Shown in pieces: positions 9,342-17,471 of a stretch of DNA of 64,000 nucleotides. Position numbers and translations under genes: made by a program. Origin of the DNA: Sulfitobacter faviae (GTDB taxonomy: Bacteria; Pseudomonadota; Alphaproteobacteria; Rhodobacterales; Rhodobacteraceae); NCBI RefSeq assembly GCF_029870955.1, contig NZ_PGFQ01000001.1:744001-808000 (forward strand), read 5' to 3'. The notes below the pieces were generated by a model. The model ran no database searches and was not told the DNA's origin. It saw nothing but the letters and a program-made list of their open reading frames with translations. Each line of letters begins with the position of its first letter. The stretch's first letter is position 1.

Positions 9342-10298
9342 TTATCTCCCGTGCCGCAGACGCGGGTTGGACATGATCGAGATGATGTCGGCCAGAACGT
9401 TCAGCGTGATATAGACAGCGGCAAAGAACAGCCCCACCGCCTGCACCACCGGGAAATCCCGGCTGGAAACCGCATCGACCAGTAACTGGCCCAGACCGGG
9501 GTAGGAAAAGACGACCTCAACCACCACCACGCCGACCACCAGATAGGCAAGGTTCAGCGCCACCACATTGACGATCGGCGCCAGCGCGTTGGGCAGCGCG
9601 TGTTGCAGAATGATGCGCCAGCGCGGCACGCCCTTGAGGCGGGCCATCTCGATATAGGGCGAGGCCAGCACGTTGATGATGGCCGCCCGCGTCATCCGCA
9701 TCATATGCGCCACGACCACAAGAATAAGCGTCAGCGCGGGCAGAAAGCTGCGATAGAGCGCGTCCCACAGCCCCGTGGCGCTGTCGATCCGTGCCAGCGT
9801 CGGAAAGACGCCCGCCTTGATCGACAGAAACAGGATCAGGACATAGCCTACGAAAAACTCGGGCATGGAGATGGCGGAAAGCGCGGTCAGGTTGACGCCG
9901 CGGTCAAACAGCGTGTTGCGCCACAGCGCCGCCAGCAGCCCAAGGATCACCGCCAGCGGGGCGGCGATAACGGCGGCATAGACGGCCAGAAACATGGTAT
10001 TGGCAAGCCGCGGGCCCAAAAGCTCAGACACCTCGCGCCCCGAAGCCAAAGAGGTGCCGAAATCACCGCGCAGCACACCGCCAAGCCAATCGAAATACCG
10101 AAGATGCGCAGGCTGATCGAGGCCAAGCTCGGCGCGAAAGGCCGCGAGGGTCGATTCAGTCGCCGATTGGCCAAGGATCTGCTGCGCCAGATCACCGGGC
10201 AAAAGTTCGATGCCAACGAACATGAGGGCGGATACGACAAAGAGGGTCAGAATGCCGAGGGACACTCGGCCGATAACAAGCTTCTGAAGCCGGGACAT
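9342..10298 (-). CDS. Peptide/nickel-type ABC transporter permease (DppB-like)
   Basis: This 318-residue protein has the DppB/OppB architecture. A first helix (LGILTLFVVSALMFVGIELLPG) is followed by a periplasmic domain with GQSATESTLAAFRAELGLDQP, then five more helices. The segment MARLKGVPRWRIILQHALPN carries the EAA-loop equivalent. It lies immediately upstream of the DppC-like gene and downstream of the binding-protein gene, from which it is separated by a GC-rich hairpin. Substrate selectivity resides in the binding protein, so the permease alone does not identify the solute. Confidence 0.88.
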   Translation of the reverse strand: MSRLQKLVIGRVSLGILTLFVVSALMFVGIELLPGDLAQQILGQSATESTLAAFRAELGLDQPAHLRYFDWLGGVLRGDFGTSLASGREVSELLGPRLANTMFLAVYAAVIAAPLAVILGLLAALWRNTLFDRGVNLTALSAISMPEFFVGYVLILFLSIKAGVFPTLARIDSATGLWDALYRSFLPALTLILVVVAHMMRMTRAAIINVLASPYIEMARLKGVPRWRIILQHALPNALAPIVNVVALNLAYLVVGVVVVEVVFSYPGLGQLLVDAVSSRDFPVVQAVGLFFAAVYITLNVLADIISIMSNPRLRHGR

Positions 10299-10343
10299 TT
10301 TAAGGTTTTCTCCGGCCCGGGGCGGGCCATTGGTGCGGGAAAC

Positions 10344-10365
10344 GGACGGCCCTTGGGGGCCGCCC
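10344..10365 (-). terminator. Intercistronic stem-loop between the binding protein and permease genes
   Basis: A 9-bp GC-rich stem (GGACGGCCC with GGGCCGCCC, one G-T pair) with a short loop lies in the 82 bp after the binding-protein stop on the minus strand. No clear T-tract follows. Such hairpins commonly stabilise the upstream binding-protein mRNA and lower permease expression; that role is inferred. Confidence 0.45.
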
Positions 10366-10380
10366 GCGTGAAGCTGTGGC

Positions 10381-11952
10381 TTAGGACATCCACCAGCGTT
10401 CGATGAAGCGCTGGCTGTCGAGATCCCACATCTCGGACACTTCCTCGGGCATCTGAACGCTTTCGCTCATGGCCGAGACATATTGACCAAAGGCCGGGAT
10501 CAGCGCGCCGCCCTGCTCTTTCACGATCTTCTGCATCTCGCCGTACATCTCGGCGCGGCGGGTCTGGTCCAGCTCAGGCCGGGCCTGCAACAGCAGCTCA
10601 TTGAAGCGCTCGTTGTCCCATTTGGTCTCGTTCCACTCCGCATCGGCGGCATAGCCGGTCGAGAACATGAGGTCAGGCGTCGGACGGCCACCCCAATAGG
10701 AACAGCAGAAGGGCTTTTGCAGCCAGACGTTCGACCAATAGCCGTCATCCGGCTCGCGCTTCACTTCGATGTTCAAGCCAGCAGGCCGCGCGCTTTCGGC
10801 AAAGAGCACAGAGGCATCCACCGCCCCGTTGAACGCTGCATCCGAGGTCGAGAGCGTCACGTCGAGGCTTTCCAGCCCCGCCTGTTTCAGATGGTACTTC
10901 GCCCGCTCCGGATCATAGGTGATCTGCTCCAGATCGTCGTTGTAATAGGGCATGGAGCGCGAGATTGGTTGGTCGTTGCCCACGGTGCCATAGCCACGCA
11001 GAACCTTTTCGATCATGTCTTCGCGGTTGATGCCGTATTTCAGCGCCATCCGCACGTTCAGATCATCGAAGGGCGCCGTGTTGGTCTGCATCGGCATGAT
11101 GTAATGCAGCGTGCCGTCTTGGGTGTGGATCTTCACGTTGGGCGCGCGGCCCAGAAGGTTGATGGTTTTGAGGTCGGGCCGGTCGATCAGGTCGACCTCA
11201 CCGGTCATCAGCGCGTTCATCCGGGCCGCCGGGTCGCCGACTTTCAGGATCACGACCTTGTCGAAATGCGCGCGGCCTTCTTTCCAGTAGTCATCGCGGC
11301 GCGAGAGTTCGACCCGCACGCCCGGCTCGAAGACATCGATCACATAGCCGCCGGTGCCGATGCGGCTGTTGGGGTCAATCGTGCCATCGCCCGTGTCTTG
11401 GCGAATGCCGAGGTGGTAATCATTGAAGATGAACGGGAAGTCCGCGTTGCCCGCGGCCAGTTCAAAGATCACGACCTTATCGCCATCGGCGCGGATATCG
11501 GTGATCTGCTCAAGCAGCGGTTTGATACCGGATTTGGACTCGGGCCCCATGTGGTGACGGATCGAAGCGATCACGTCATTCGCCGTGGCCGTCTTGCCGT
11601 CCGAGAATTGCGCATTGTCGCGCAGGCGGAAGGTCCATGTGGCCGCATCGCTGCTGGCCTCAAAGCTCTCGGCAAGGTCGGGCTGGGCGGTGCCATCGGG
11701 GGCGATTTCGGTCAATGTGTTGAAGACCGCATAGCCGCTGGCGAACATGAAGTCATTGTTGAAGGTCGCAGGATCAAGGCTGTCGGAAGTGGAGCCTTGG
11801 GTAAAGCCCACCCGCAGGGTGCCGCCCTTCTTGGGTTGCGCCTGTGCCCGCGCTCCGCGTGGCAGGATCAGCCCTGCCCCCACGGCGGCGGCGGTCCCGG
11901 CTAGAAAGCTGCGACGGCTCGGGCCGGTTTGACGGTTTGTGAAATTGGTCAT
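10381..11952 (-). CDS. Extracellular solute-binding protein, family 5 (peptide/opine type), Tat-exported
   Basis: The 523-residue protein starts with a twin-arginine signal (SRRSFLAG followed by a hydrophobic stretch and RGARAQA, cleavage near residue 36). The mature part reads KKGGTLRVGFTQGS, then SLDPATFNNDF and PDLAESFEASSDAATWTFRLRD, the standard opening of DppA/OppA-type binding proteins. AAARMNALMTGEVDLIDRPDL-like and ALKYGINREDMI segments follow. It captures the solute in the periplasm and delivers it to the adjacent permeases. Tat rather than Sec export is common for this family in Rhodobacterales. The transporter faces the deacetylase/aminotransferase operon, which suggests a shared substrate. 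Confidence 0.85.
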   Translation of the reverse strand: MTNFTNRQTGPSRRSFLAGTAAAVGAGLILPRGARAQAQPKKGGTLRVGFTQGSTSDSLDPATFNNDFMFASGYAVFNTLTEIAPDGTAQPDLAESFEASSDAATWTFRLRDNAQFSDGKTATANDVIASIRHHMGPESKSGIKPLLEQITDIRADGDKVVIFELAAGNADFPFIFNDYHLGIRQDTGDGTIDPNSRIGTGGYVIDVFEPGVRVELSRRDDYWKEGRAHFDKVVILKVGDPAARMNALMTGEVDLIDRPDLKTINLLGRAPNVKIHTQDGTLHYIMPMQTNTAPFDDLNVRMALKYGINREDMIEKVLRGYGTVGNDQPISRSMPYYNDDLEQITYDPERAKYHLKQAGLESLDVTLSTSDAAFNGAVDASVLFAESARPAGLNIEVKREPDDGYWSNVWLQKPFCCSYWGGRPTPDLMFSTGYAADAEWNETKWDNERFNELLLQARPELDQTRRAEMYGEMQKIVKEQGGALIPAFGQYVSAMSESVQMPEEVSEMWDLDSQRFIERWWMS

Positions 11953-12407
11953 TGTATCCCCCTTTGTTTGTTTTCTTGCTCGAACGCTCTGACAAAGCGC
12001 TCGGCGTCTTGCAGCGGTGCCGCGTCATTGGCCGCCGCACTCGCACTGGCATGGGCGCTTTGCCCAGCCGCAGGCGCTGTCGAAACACGCGGCCAAAGGA
12101 TGGCGCGCGCCCCTCTGCGCTGCGATCCGTCGCGGCATTTCGCCCGCCGCAACGATCTTGGCCATAGGCATAGCCGGTTCCGACACCGGGGTATAGATAC
12201 CCCGGTCGCCTGTCGCGAAGTTACGTTACGGCTAGTGATGTTTTACGGGAAGATCAAGATGTTGAGGGGTGGCGGGTGGGGCAGCTCAGCCGCCACCCCC
12301 TGCTGCGTGCCCTGAAAACCTTTGGTTGGTCGGCGCATAAAGCCGCCGCAAAATTCCTTTGGCTTTGGTCGTCTGCGCACCCCAGGCAGTGTCGACAGCC
12401 TCGCAAA
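11953..12407. other. Intergenic stretch with no recognisable gene
   Basis: Between the binding-protein start and the degraded gene remnant I see no ORF with family signatures on either strand. The only clear structure is the 22-bp palindrome at 12,185-12,206. The stretch presumably holds the promoter of the importer operon, but no convincing -35/-10 pair stands out. Confidence 0.5.
12185..12206. promoter_or_regulatory. Perfect 22-bp palindrome, candidate operator
   Basis: Arms ACCGGGGTAT and ATACCCCGGT are exact reverse complements around a 2-bp AG centre. The GGGGTAT/ATACCCC half-sites recall the G/C-tract sites flanked by TA used by the CsoR/FrmR/CstR family, although here the order is inverted. 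It lies 233 bp upstream of the ABC importer operon and 454 bp upstream of the lipoprotein gene. The regulator is unknown. Confidence 0.45.
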
Positions 12408-12547
12408 TGCCAGTGACTGTAAGGTTCGTCGCGCGGGCGGTCGATGGTCACCCTGCGCCCGCCGACGGCATAGCCTCCGAAATGCGCGGGCTTCGCGCCG
12501 CGCCCGGGTGCAGAAACAGGCGCTCCAAGGATGCGCCCCCAATCCAC
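12408..12547 (-). pseudogene. Remnant of an SRPBCC-family gene (homologue of 51,696-52,391)
   Basis: The minus-strand translation reads AKPAHFGGYAVGGRRVTIDR then PRDEPYSHW. It aligns with AKQARFGDYAVVGRTVTIDR and PRDELYRHW inside the intact SRPBCC protein at 51,696-52,391. At the DNA level about 100 bp match with many substitutions, and the remainder of the gene is missing. The remnant lies in the same place and orientation relative to the lipoprotein gene as the intact gene does in copy 2. It therefore marks the decayed left flank of the duplicated block. Confidence 0.7.
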
Positions 12548-12659
12548 GCCTCCGACGAAAATTAACCGAGCGGGCCGCGGGGGTGAGGTTGACCGTTACA
12601 GAAACCTTTCGGGTAACCGCCGGTTATCCCCCTGCGATCCGGCTCAAAGGAATAATGTG

Positions 12660-13415
12660 ATGACGCCCCGCAAAGCTACGCCGCATGGTGCCAAAGGCGT
12701 GGACAATCCAATTGGTTTGAAAATTTTAATCCCCCTCGCTGCCCTGAGCCTGCTCGCCGCTTGCGACGACCTGCGGTTCCCTCGGGATGTGGAAGAAACC
12801 CTCGAAACCGTTCTTTCCGAGCAGAAAATGACCGTGGCGGTATCGGAAAACCCGCCATGGGTCGTGCTGGCAGACGGCCAACCGCCACAGGGGGTCGAAG
12901 CCGACCTGACCCGCGCCTTCGCCGAAGCCTTGGGGGTGGCCATCGAGTGGAAACACCTCGGCGCCTTCGCGGCGTTGGAGGGGGTGGAGAAGGGTGACAT
13001 CGACCTTGCCATTGGGGGTTTCACCCGCAAGGACGTGACCCCGGTAAAAGGGGCCGCGCCGAGCTACGCCTATTTCGAGGAGTCCTTCGTCATCGGCAGC
13101 CGGGGGCCAGACGCCTTGGCCGATGACATCGAAGGCCAACGCGTTTTCGTACCGCCCCACCTGCCTCTTGCCGCGCTGGTTGAAAAGGAAGGTGGCATTC
13201 CGGTGGATCATTGGGCGGAAGGCCTCAACCTCGCCGCTCTCCCGCACTGGAAACTTGAGGAGAAAGACCTTACCGCCACCGAAACCACGCTACAGCGGGC
13301 ACAGCATGTCTTTGCCGTGCAGCAGGGCGAAAACGCTTGGCTGATGGAGATCGAAGGCTTCCTTCGAGATGAGGCCGGAACCATCGGGGCGCGTCTGCGC
13401 GCATCTGCCCCATGA
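12660..13415 (+). CDS. Substrate-binding-domain lipoprotein (SBP_bac_3-like), copy 1
   Basis: Started at the ATG at 12,660 (AAAGGA site 8 bp upstream), the 251-residue protein has a signal ending in LSLLAAC, a lipobox with Cys at about 37. The mature part is a small periplasmic-binding-protein fold: KMTVAVSENPPWVV, then GVEADLTRAFAEALGVAIEW, GDIDLAIGGFTRKD and EESFVIGSRGP, typical of family-3 amino-acid-binding proteins. No ABC permease or ATPase is nearby. Instead its stop overlaps the start of a CDF metal transporter (ATGA), implying co-translation. It may sense or bind a ligand for that transporter. This copy is intact; copy 2 is frameshifted. Confidence 0.75.
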   Translation: MTPRKATPHGAKGVDNPIGLKILIPLAALSLLAACDDLRFPRDVEETLETVLSEQKMTVAVSENPPWVVLADGQPPQGVEADLTRAFAEALGVAIEWKHLGAFAALEGVEKGDIDLAIGGFTRKDVTPVKGAAPSYAYFEESFVIGSRGPDALADDIEGQRVFVPPHLPLAALVEKEGGIPVDHWAEGLNLAALPHWKLEEKDLTATETTLQRAQHVFAVQQGENAWLMEIEGFLRDEAGTIGARLRASAP

Positions 13416-14428
13416 CCCGCTCCATCCGCACCATGCCCGAAGCGCAGAAAAAAGCGCTGCACCGCGCGCGCTGGCTTGAGGTCATCTGGATCGCGGTCTT
13501 AGGGTCGATCGTGGCGGCAATCTATTTTGCAGTGGGCAGCAGCCAAGCGATGAAAACCGCATGGATCGAAGACCTGCTCAGCTTTGTGCCGCCCATCGCC
13601 TTTCTCGTTGGCTCATGGATCGAGGGATGGAAGCCCAACCGCCGTTTCCCACTGGGCTATATCCGTGTCACATCAATCGCTTATCTGATCGGCGCCGTGT
13701 CGCTCGGCGGGGTCGGGATCTTTCTTATCGTCGACTCTTCCATCGCGCTCATCAAACAGGAGCACCCCACCATCGGCAGTGTCGAGTTTTTCGGCACCAC
13801 CATTTGGTTCGGCTGGGTGATGATCGCGGCGCTGGCCTATAGCGTCGTGATGCCGGTCATTTTCGGCCATTTAAAAATGAAACCCGCCAAGATGCTCCAT
13901 GACAAGACGCTTTATGCCGATGCCATGATGAACAAGGCGGATTGGATGACAGGGCTTGCCGGGATCGTGGGCATCCTCGGGATCGGGATGGGCTGGTGGT
14001 GGGCCGACGCGGTCGCGGCCATCGTGATCGCCTTGGACGTGCTGCATGACGGTTTCAAACACACCGGCGCGGCGATCCGGGACCTCAGCGATGAGATGCC
14101 GCGCACGATTGAAGATAAGGATTTCGACCCGCTGATCGGAGAGGTGCAGAATACTTTCAACGCGCTGCCGTGGGTCCGCGAAAGCCGCCTGCGCCTGCGC
14201 GAAGAAGGGCGTTTTCTGACCGGCACGATCTATGTCGTGGCGCATGAAAACGGCGCTACGCCCGAGAGGGTCGAAGCGGCGGAGGCCGAATTGCTCGACC
14301 TGCATTGGCGCATTCACGACATCTCGATCATGCCGCGAACTAAGATTGCAGGGTCGGTCACGATTGAAGGCGCGGATGACGGCACTCTGCCGTTGCGTTC
14401 TGGCGCTCGGCGGCGTCCGGTGGGGTGA
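13412..14428 (+). CDS. Cation diffusion facilitator (CDF) family transporter, copy 1
   Basis: The 338-residue protein has about six hydrophobic segments, the family-typical YADAMMNKADWMTG and WADAVAAIVIALDVL helices with paired Asp residues that can bind metal, and a C-terminal cytoplasmic domain (about 230-330) as in CDF efflux proteins. CDF members export Zn, Fe, Mn, Co or Ni by proton antiport; the metal cannot be read here. The second site is ADAMMNKAD rather than the common HxxxD zinc motif, so zinc may not be the substrate. It is translationally coupled to the lipoprotein. It differs from copy 2 only by Gly versus Ser at residue 94. Confidence 0.8.
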   Translation: MTRSIRTMPEAQKKALHRARWLEVIWIAVLGSIVAAIYFAVGSSQAMKTAWIEDLLSFVPPIAFLVGSWIEGWKPNRRFPLGYIRVTSIAYLIGAVSLGGVGIFLIVDSSIALIKQEHPTIGSVEFFGTTIWFGWVMIAALAYSVVMPVIFGHLKMKPAKMLHDKTLYADAMMNKADWMTGLAGIVGILGIGMGWWWADAVAAIVIALDVLHDGFKHTGAAIRDLSDEMPRTIEDKDFDPLIGEVQNTFNALPWVRESRLRLREEGRFLTGTIYVVAHENGATPERVEAAEAELLDLHWRIHDISIMPRTKIAGSVTIEGADDGTLPLRSGARRRPVG

Positions 14429-14486
14429 CCGGGGGCGGATCGCGTCAGATTTAAAGCTGACCTACAGACACGCCCCCGCATCGACT

Positions 14487-14514
14487 TTGCCCCGCGCCAT
14501 CGCACGCGGGGCAA
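14487..14514. terminator. Hairpin between convergent CDF and SDR genes, copy 1
   Basis: A perfect 10-bp stem (TTGCCCCGCG and CGCGGGGCAA) with an 8-nt loop sits between the two convergent stops. It has no long T-tract, but its position suits a bidirectional terminator. The same hairpin occurs in copy 2 at 54,424-54,451. Confidence 0.6.
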
Positions 14515-14526
14515 CATTCATCTGGC

Positions 14527-15107
14527 TTATGCGCCGACCAACGTGCCGCCGTTCGGATGCAGCACCTGGCCGCTCATATAAGATGAGTCCTCGCAGGCGA
14601 GGAACAGCAGTGACGGGGCCACCTCATTCGGCTGACCGGGGCGGCCAAGGGGGGTGTTTTCGCCAAATTCCTCAACCTTATCCGCCGGGAAGGAGGCCGG
14701 GATCAGCGGCGTCCAAATCGGCCCCGGGGCCACGCCGTTGACCAAAATACCCTTGGGCGCCAGCTTGCTCGCCATCGCCCGCAGGAAGGACAGGATCGCC
14801 CCTTTGGTCGATGCATAGTCGAGCAGTAGGTCCTGCCCCTTATAGGCGGTGATCGAAGTGACACAGATGATCCGCGCGCCCTTTTTCAGATGCGGCAGCG
14901 TCGCCTGCGTCATCAGGATCATGCCGATGATATTGGTGCGGAACGTGCGTTCGATCTGCGCTTCTTCGATGTCTTCGAGGCTTTCCTGCGCGTGCTGTTC
15001 GCCCGCGTCATTGACGAGAATGTCAATCTTGCCAAAGCTCTCCTTCGTGCGGCTTACGGCATCTTTGCAAAAAGCTTTCTCACCGACATCGCCCTCCAGC
15101 AACAGCG
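14527..15107 (-). pseudogene. SDR oxidoreductase, 5'-truncated copy
   Basis: From LLLEGDVGEKAFCKDAVSRT through NDAGEQHAQESL, ITAYKGQDLLLDYASTKGA and the C-terminal HPNGGTLVGA this matches the intact 284-residue SDR at 54,464-55,318. The first 91 residues, including the NAD(P)-binding GGDSGIGRA, are missing: homology ends exactly at 15,107, where the cytochrome gene begins. The open frame happens to run on to 15,516 through the cytochrome region on the same strand, giving a chimeric ORF with no plausible function. It retains YASTK of the active site but cannot bind cofactor. Confidence 0.85.
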
Positions 15108-15109
15108 TT

Positions 15110-15535
15110 TCAATGCGCCCGATTGCGGCTTGCCTGAACAGCCTGTTCGCGGGGCGGCCAAGTCGATCGGATGTAGGCGAGGATGTCCCAGATATCCTCG
15201 TCCGACAGAACCTCTTCGAAGGCGGGCATGCCGCTGGCAAAATCATTGATGCCGCGCGCGGCCAAAGCGGCTTGGCCTCCGAATTTGGTATATTCGCACA
15301 GCAGCGTGTTGTCGTGGTGCCAGGTGTGGCCGGTGGCGTCATGGGGCGGCGCGGGCAGGATGCCGTTCTCGTTCGGGGTGCCCCAGTCGGGCTGGCCTTC
15401 CAGGTCGGCCCCGTGACAGGCGGCGCAGGTCTCGGCATAGAGCCTGCGACCAGCCTTGATATCGCGCCCCTCAAGTTCGTGGTTCGCCTGCGCTGTGGTC
15501 GCCCAAAGGAGGGCAAAGATAAGATATCGCATCAT
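15110..15535 (-). CDS. c-type cytochrome, monoheme (C-terminus altered by the repeat junction)
   Basis: The 141-residue protein has a Sec signal (MMRYLIFALLWATTAQA), one heme site CAACHG and a distal Met in DFASGMPAF followed by LSDEDIWDILAYIRSTWP, the usual class I ending. The last dozen residues come from the junction at 15,107/15,108, so the native C-terminus is probably lost, although the fold should be complete. Its ATG overlaps the stop of the multicopper oxidase upstream once that gene is read in its corrected frame. It is probably a periplasmic electron carrier acting with the copper oxidase. Confidence 0.8.
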   Translation of the reverse strand: MMRYLIFALLWATTAQANHELEGRDIKAGRRLYAETCAACHGADLEGQPDWGTPNENGILPAPPHDATGHTWHHDNTLLCEYTKFGGQAALAARGINDFASGMPAFEEVLSDEDIWDILAYIRSTWPPREQAVQASRNRAH

Positions 15536-16828
15536 GTGACCTTCACCCATGTCCGCATGCCCCGATCGCGTGGCTCAGCATGTGGCAATGGATCAGCCAG
15601 CGGCCCGGATTGTCGAAGACACAAAGCACATCGCGGCTTTCGCGGGCTGCGACCAAAGTCGTATCACGCAGATCACCAAGGCTGCCATCGGCGGCGACTT
15701 CGTAAAAATGGTGGCCATGCAGATGGATGCCATGCGGGAAAGCGGTGTCATTCGCTAGGGTGATCCGCACGGTCTCCCCGCGCTCTATGGTGGCGAAAGG
15801 GTCCGGCGGCAGGTCCGAGACATCGTTGAAGGACCAGATATTCGCGCCGCCGTGATGCCCGCCCATCGCGCCGCCCATCATGGTCAGCCTAAGATGCTGC
15901 GCGGGGCTGCCGGGCGCCGGGAGGTTCGGGGCCGTGAGCGTGGGCAGAGGTCCGGCCTTGCGGTCGGTATTCTCGCCAGAAACACTCAGATCGGCCAAAC
16001 GGTAGGCCCCTTGGCCGGTCTGCATGTCGAAGCCGACCGGGCCCGTAATATCGACGATCAAATCGGCCCGCTGGGCGGGGGCCAGCACTAGGTCGGACAG
16101 GTCGCGCGGCTGGTTCAGCGCCATACCGTCCAAAGCCACCACCGCCCCGAGACCCCGGACAGCATCAGCGGAAAGATCCGGTTGGTCGCCGCATTGATCA
16201 GGCGCAGGCGCACACGGTCGCCCTGCCGGACCTCATCCCGCGACAGGAAGGCGCGGGCGAAGTTCCCCATATAGCCCGCATGCGCGACGCTATGCATATC
16301 CGTGAACTCATCGACGAGGCTGCCATCTTCGTTAAGGATCCAGTCCGACAGGATCACGGTCACGTCGTGATCCACATCGACCGGCACGTCGTCTTCGACG
16401 ATCAACGGCCCCATGAGGCCGCGAGCGACCTGCTCTTGTGAAATGTAGTGCGAATGATACCAATAGGTTCCCGCATCGGGCGGCACAAAGCTGTAGATTT
16501 TACTGTCGCCGGGGTTGATCAAGTCTTGGGTCAAGACCGGCACACCGTCCATTCGGTTCTCCAGCCGAATGCCATGCCAGTGAACCGCTGTGCCCTCTTC
16601 CAAAGCATTCTCGACCTTGATCGAAGCCTGCGCGCCGCGTTTGAGCCGAAGCTCGGGGCCGGGCGTCGAGCCGTTGAAGCCGAGCATCGCGGTGGTGCCT
16701 TCGCCCTCGGGCAGGATCTGTTGGGTCACGCTCTGGGCCTTGAGCGTCAAAGGCGGCGTGCCGGCAAAGCTTGGGCGCGGCAGGACCATCGCGGCTGAAG
16801 CGCTGGCGAGGAAGTGTCTTCTGTTCAT
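15532..16828 (-). CDS. Multicopper oxidase, Tat-exported (two frameshifts)
   Basis: The start at 16,828 gives a Tat signal (MNRRHFLASASAAMVLPRPS) and three cupredoxin domains. The copper ligands are all visible: HWHGIR, WYHSHY, HGIHLHGHHF and the HCHMLSH loop. The frame breaks at the C-run 16,145-16,148 (SGVSGAVVALDGM restored by one G) and again at 15,560-15,563, after which the corrected tail reads AIGGMRTWVKVT and stops at 15,532, overlapping the cytochrome start. The length (about 430 aa) and HCHMLSH ending resemble CueO/laccase-type enzymes that oxidise Cu(I) or phenols in the periplasm. Being in the copper island favours a cuprous oxidase role. Both breaks are at homopolymers. Confidence 0.8.
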
Positions 16829-16829
16829 G

Positions 16830-17441
16830 TCATGCCTTATCGGGATGGTTGAGATTCATGCTGCTGTCGATGCGCGGGCCGCCGGGGTTCAGACAAAGGT
16901 ACTGGCTGCGCAAGCCGTTTCCAACTCGGGTGCGAGGTGAACCGCCGATGCGCGCAATCTGGCTCAGGGGACTGTGCCGAACCATTCGGGTCATACCCTC
17001 TCTGACAAGGGGGCACGGCCCCCCCATGACCTTCAAAAGGAAGCTTCCCGAGGCGGTGATCATAAGAAACCCGTGAAAGGCTTCGATGCCGGTAAGAAAA
17101 CGCAAATGCCCTGCGGGGCTCAGGTCTCCGCGACCCAGCGTGGTGAAGTTGACCAGCGAGAAATAGAAATAGTCCATCAATGTGATCGGCTTGTCCGCCG
17201 GGCCGGACGCGTTCAGCACGCCGATCTGCAGCCCCTGCACGGCCCAGAGAAAGAAGAGCGTATAGAAGAAAGCCTCGATCACATGCGCGATCGTGATCGC
17301 CCCCACCGCGAGGCCCAAATTCTGGCCATGTGCCTCCGCACGGCGCCGGGTGATCGTGTCGGAGACCCTTTTGAGGACGAAATAATGAATTGCCGTGCAG
17401 ATTGTTACGACCAGGACTGACAAAAGCATTGCTTGGATCAT
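16830..17441 (-). CDS. Two-helix ion-channel-like membrane protein
   Basis: The 203-residue protein has an N-terminal helix, a second hydrophobic segment (AITIAHVIEAFFYTLFFLWAVQ), then a pore-loop-like stretch FYFSLVNFTTLGRGDLSP and a final helix (FHGFLMITASGSFLLKVM). TLGRGD resembles the TVGYGD selectivity filter of potassium channels, and NFTTLGYGD-type loops occur in the Ion_trans_2 family. The last 55 residues are hydrophilic. It lies 2 bp before the multicopper oxidase start and is in the same transcript. Its role in a copper cluster is unclear: it may be a cation channel or a structural relative. Confidence in the fold is moderate and in ion selectivity low. Confidence 0.6.
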   Translation of the reverse strand: MIQAMLLSVLVVTICTAIHYFVLKRVSDTITRRRAEAHGQNLGLAVGAITIAHVIEAFFYTLFFLWAVQGLQIGVLNASGPADKPITLMDYFYFSLVNFTTLGRGDLSPAGHLRFLTGIEAFHGFLMITASGSFLLKVMGGPCPLVREGMTRMVRHSPLSQIARIGGSPRTRVGNGLRSQYLCLNPGGPRIDSSMNLNHPDKA

Positions 17442-17471
17442 GAGGGGAGCACCTCTCTTCGTAGGGTCATG

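Larger units (their letters stand above)
12598..15107. repeat. Long direct repeat, copy 1 (2.5 kb; copy 2 at 52,536-55,044)
   Basis: The segment carrying the lipoprotein, the CDF transporter and the SDR 3' part is repeated in the same orientation about 39.9 kb away. From about 12,680 to 14,655 I see essentially one substitution (13,691 G versus 53,628 A) and one G-run length difference. At both ends the copies diverge visibly, and identity stops abruptly after 15,107 inside the SDR gene. Confidence 0.93.

Noticed and set aside
14527..15516. A 329-residue open frame that looks like a novel N-terminal fusion to an SDR
   Set aside because: Comparison with copy 2 shows the SDR ends at 15,107. 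The rest is a chance frame through the cytochrome c gene on the same strand.
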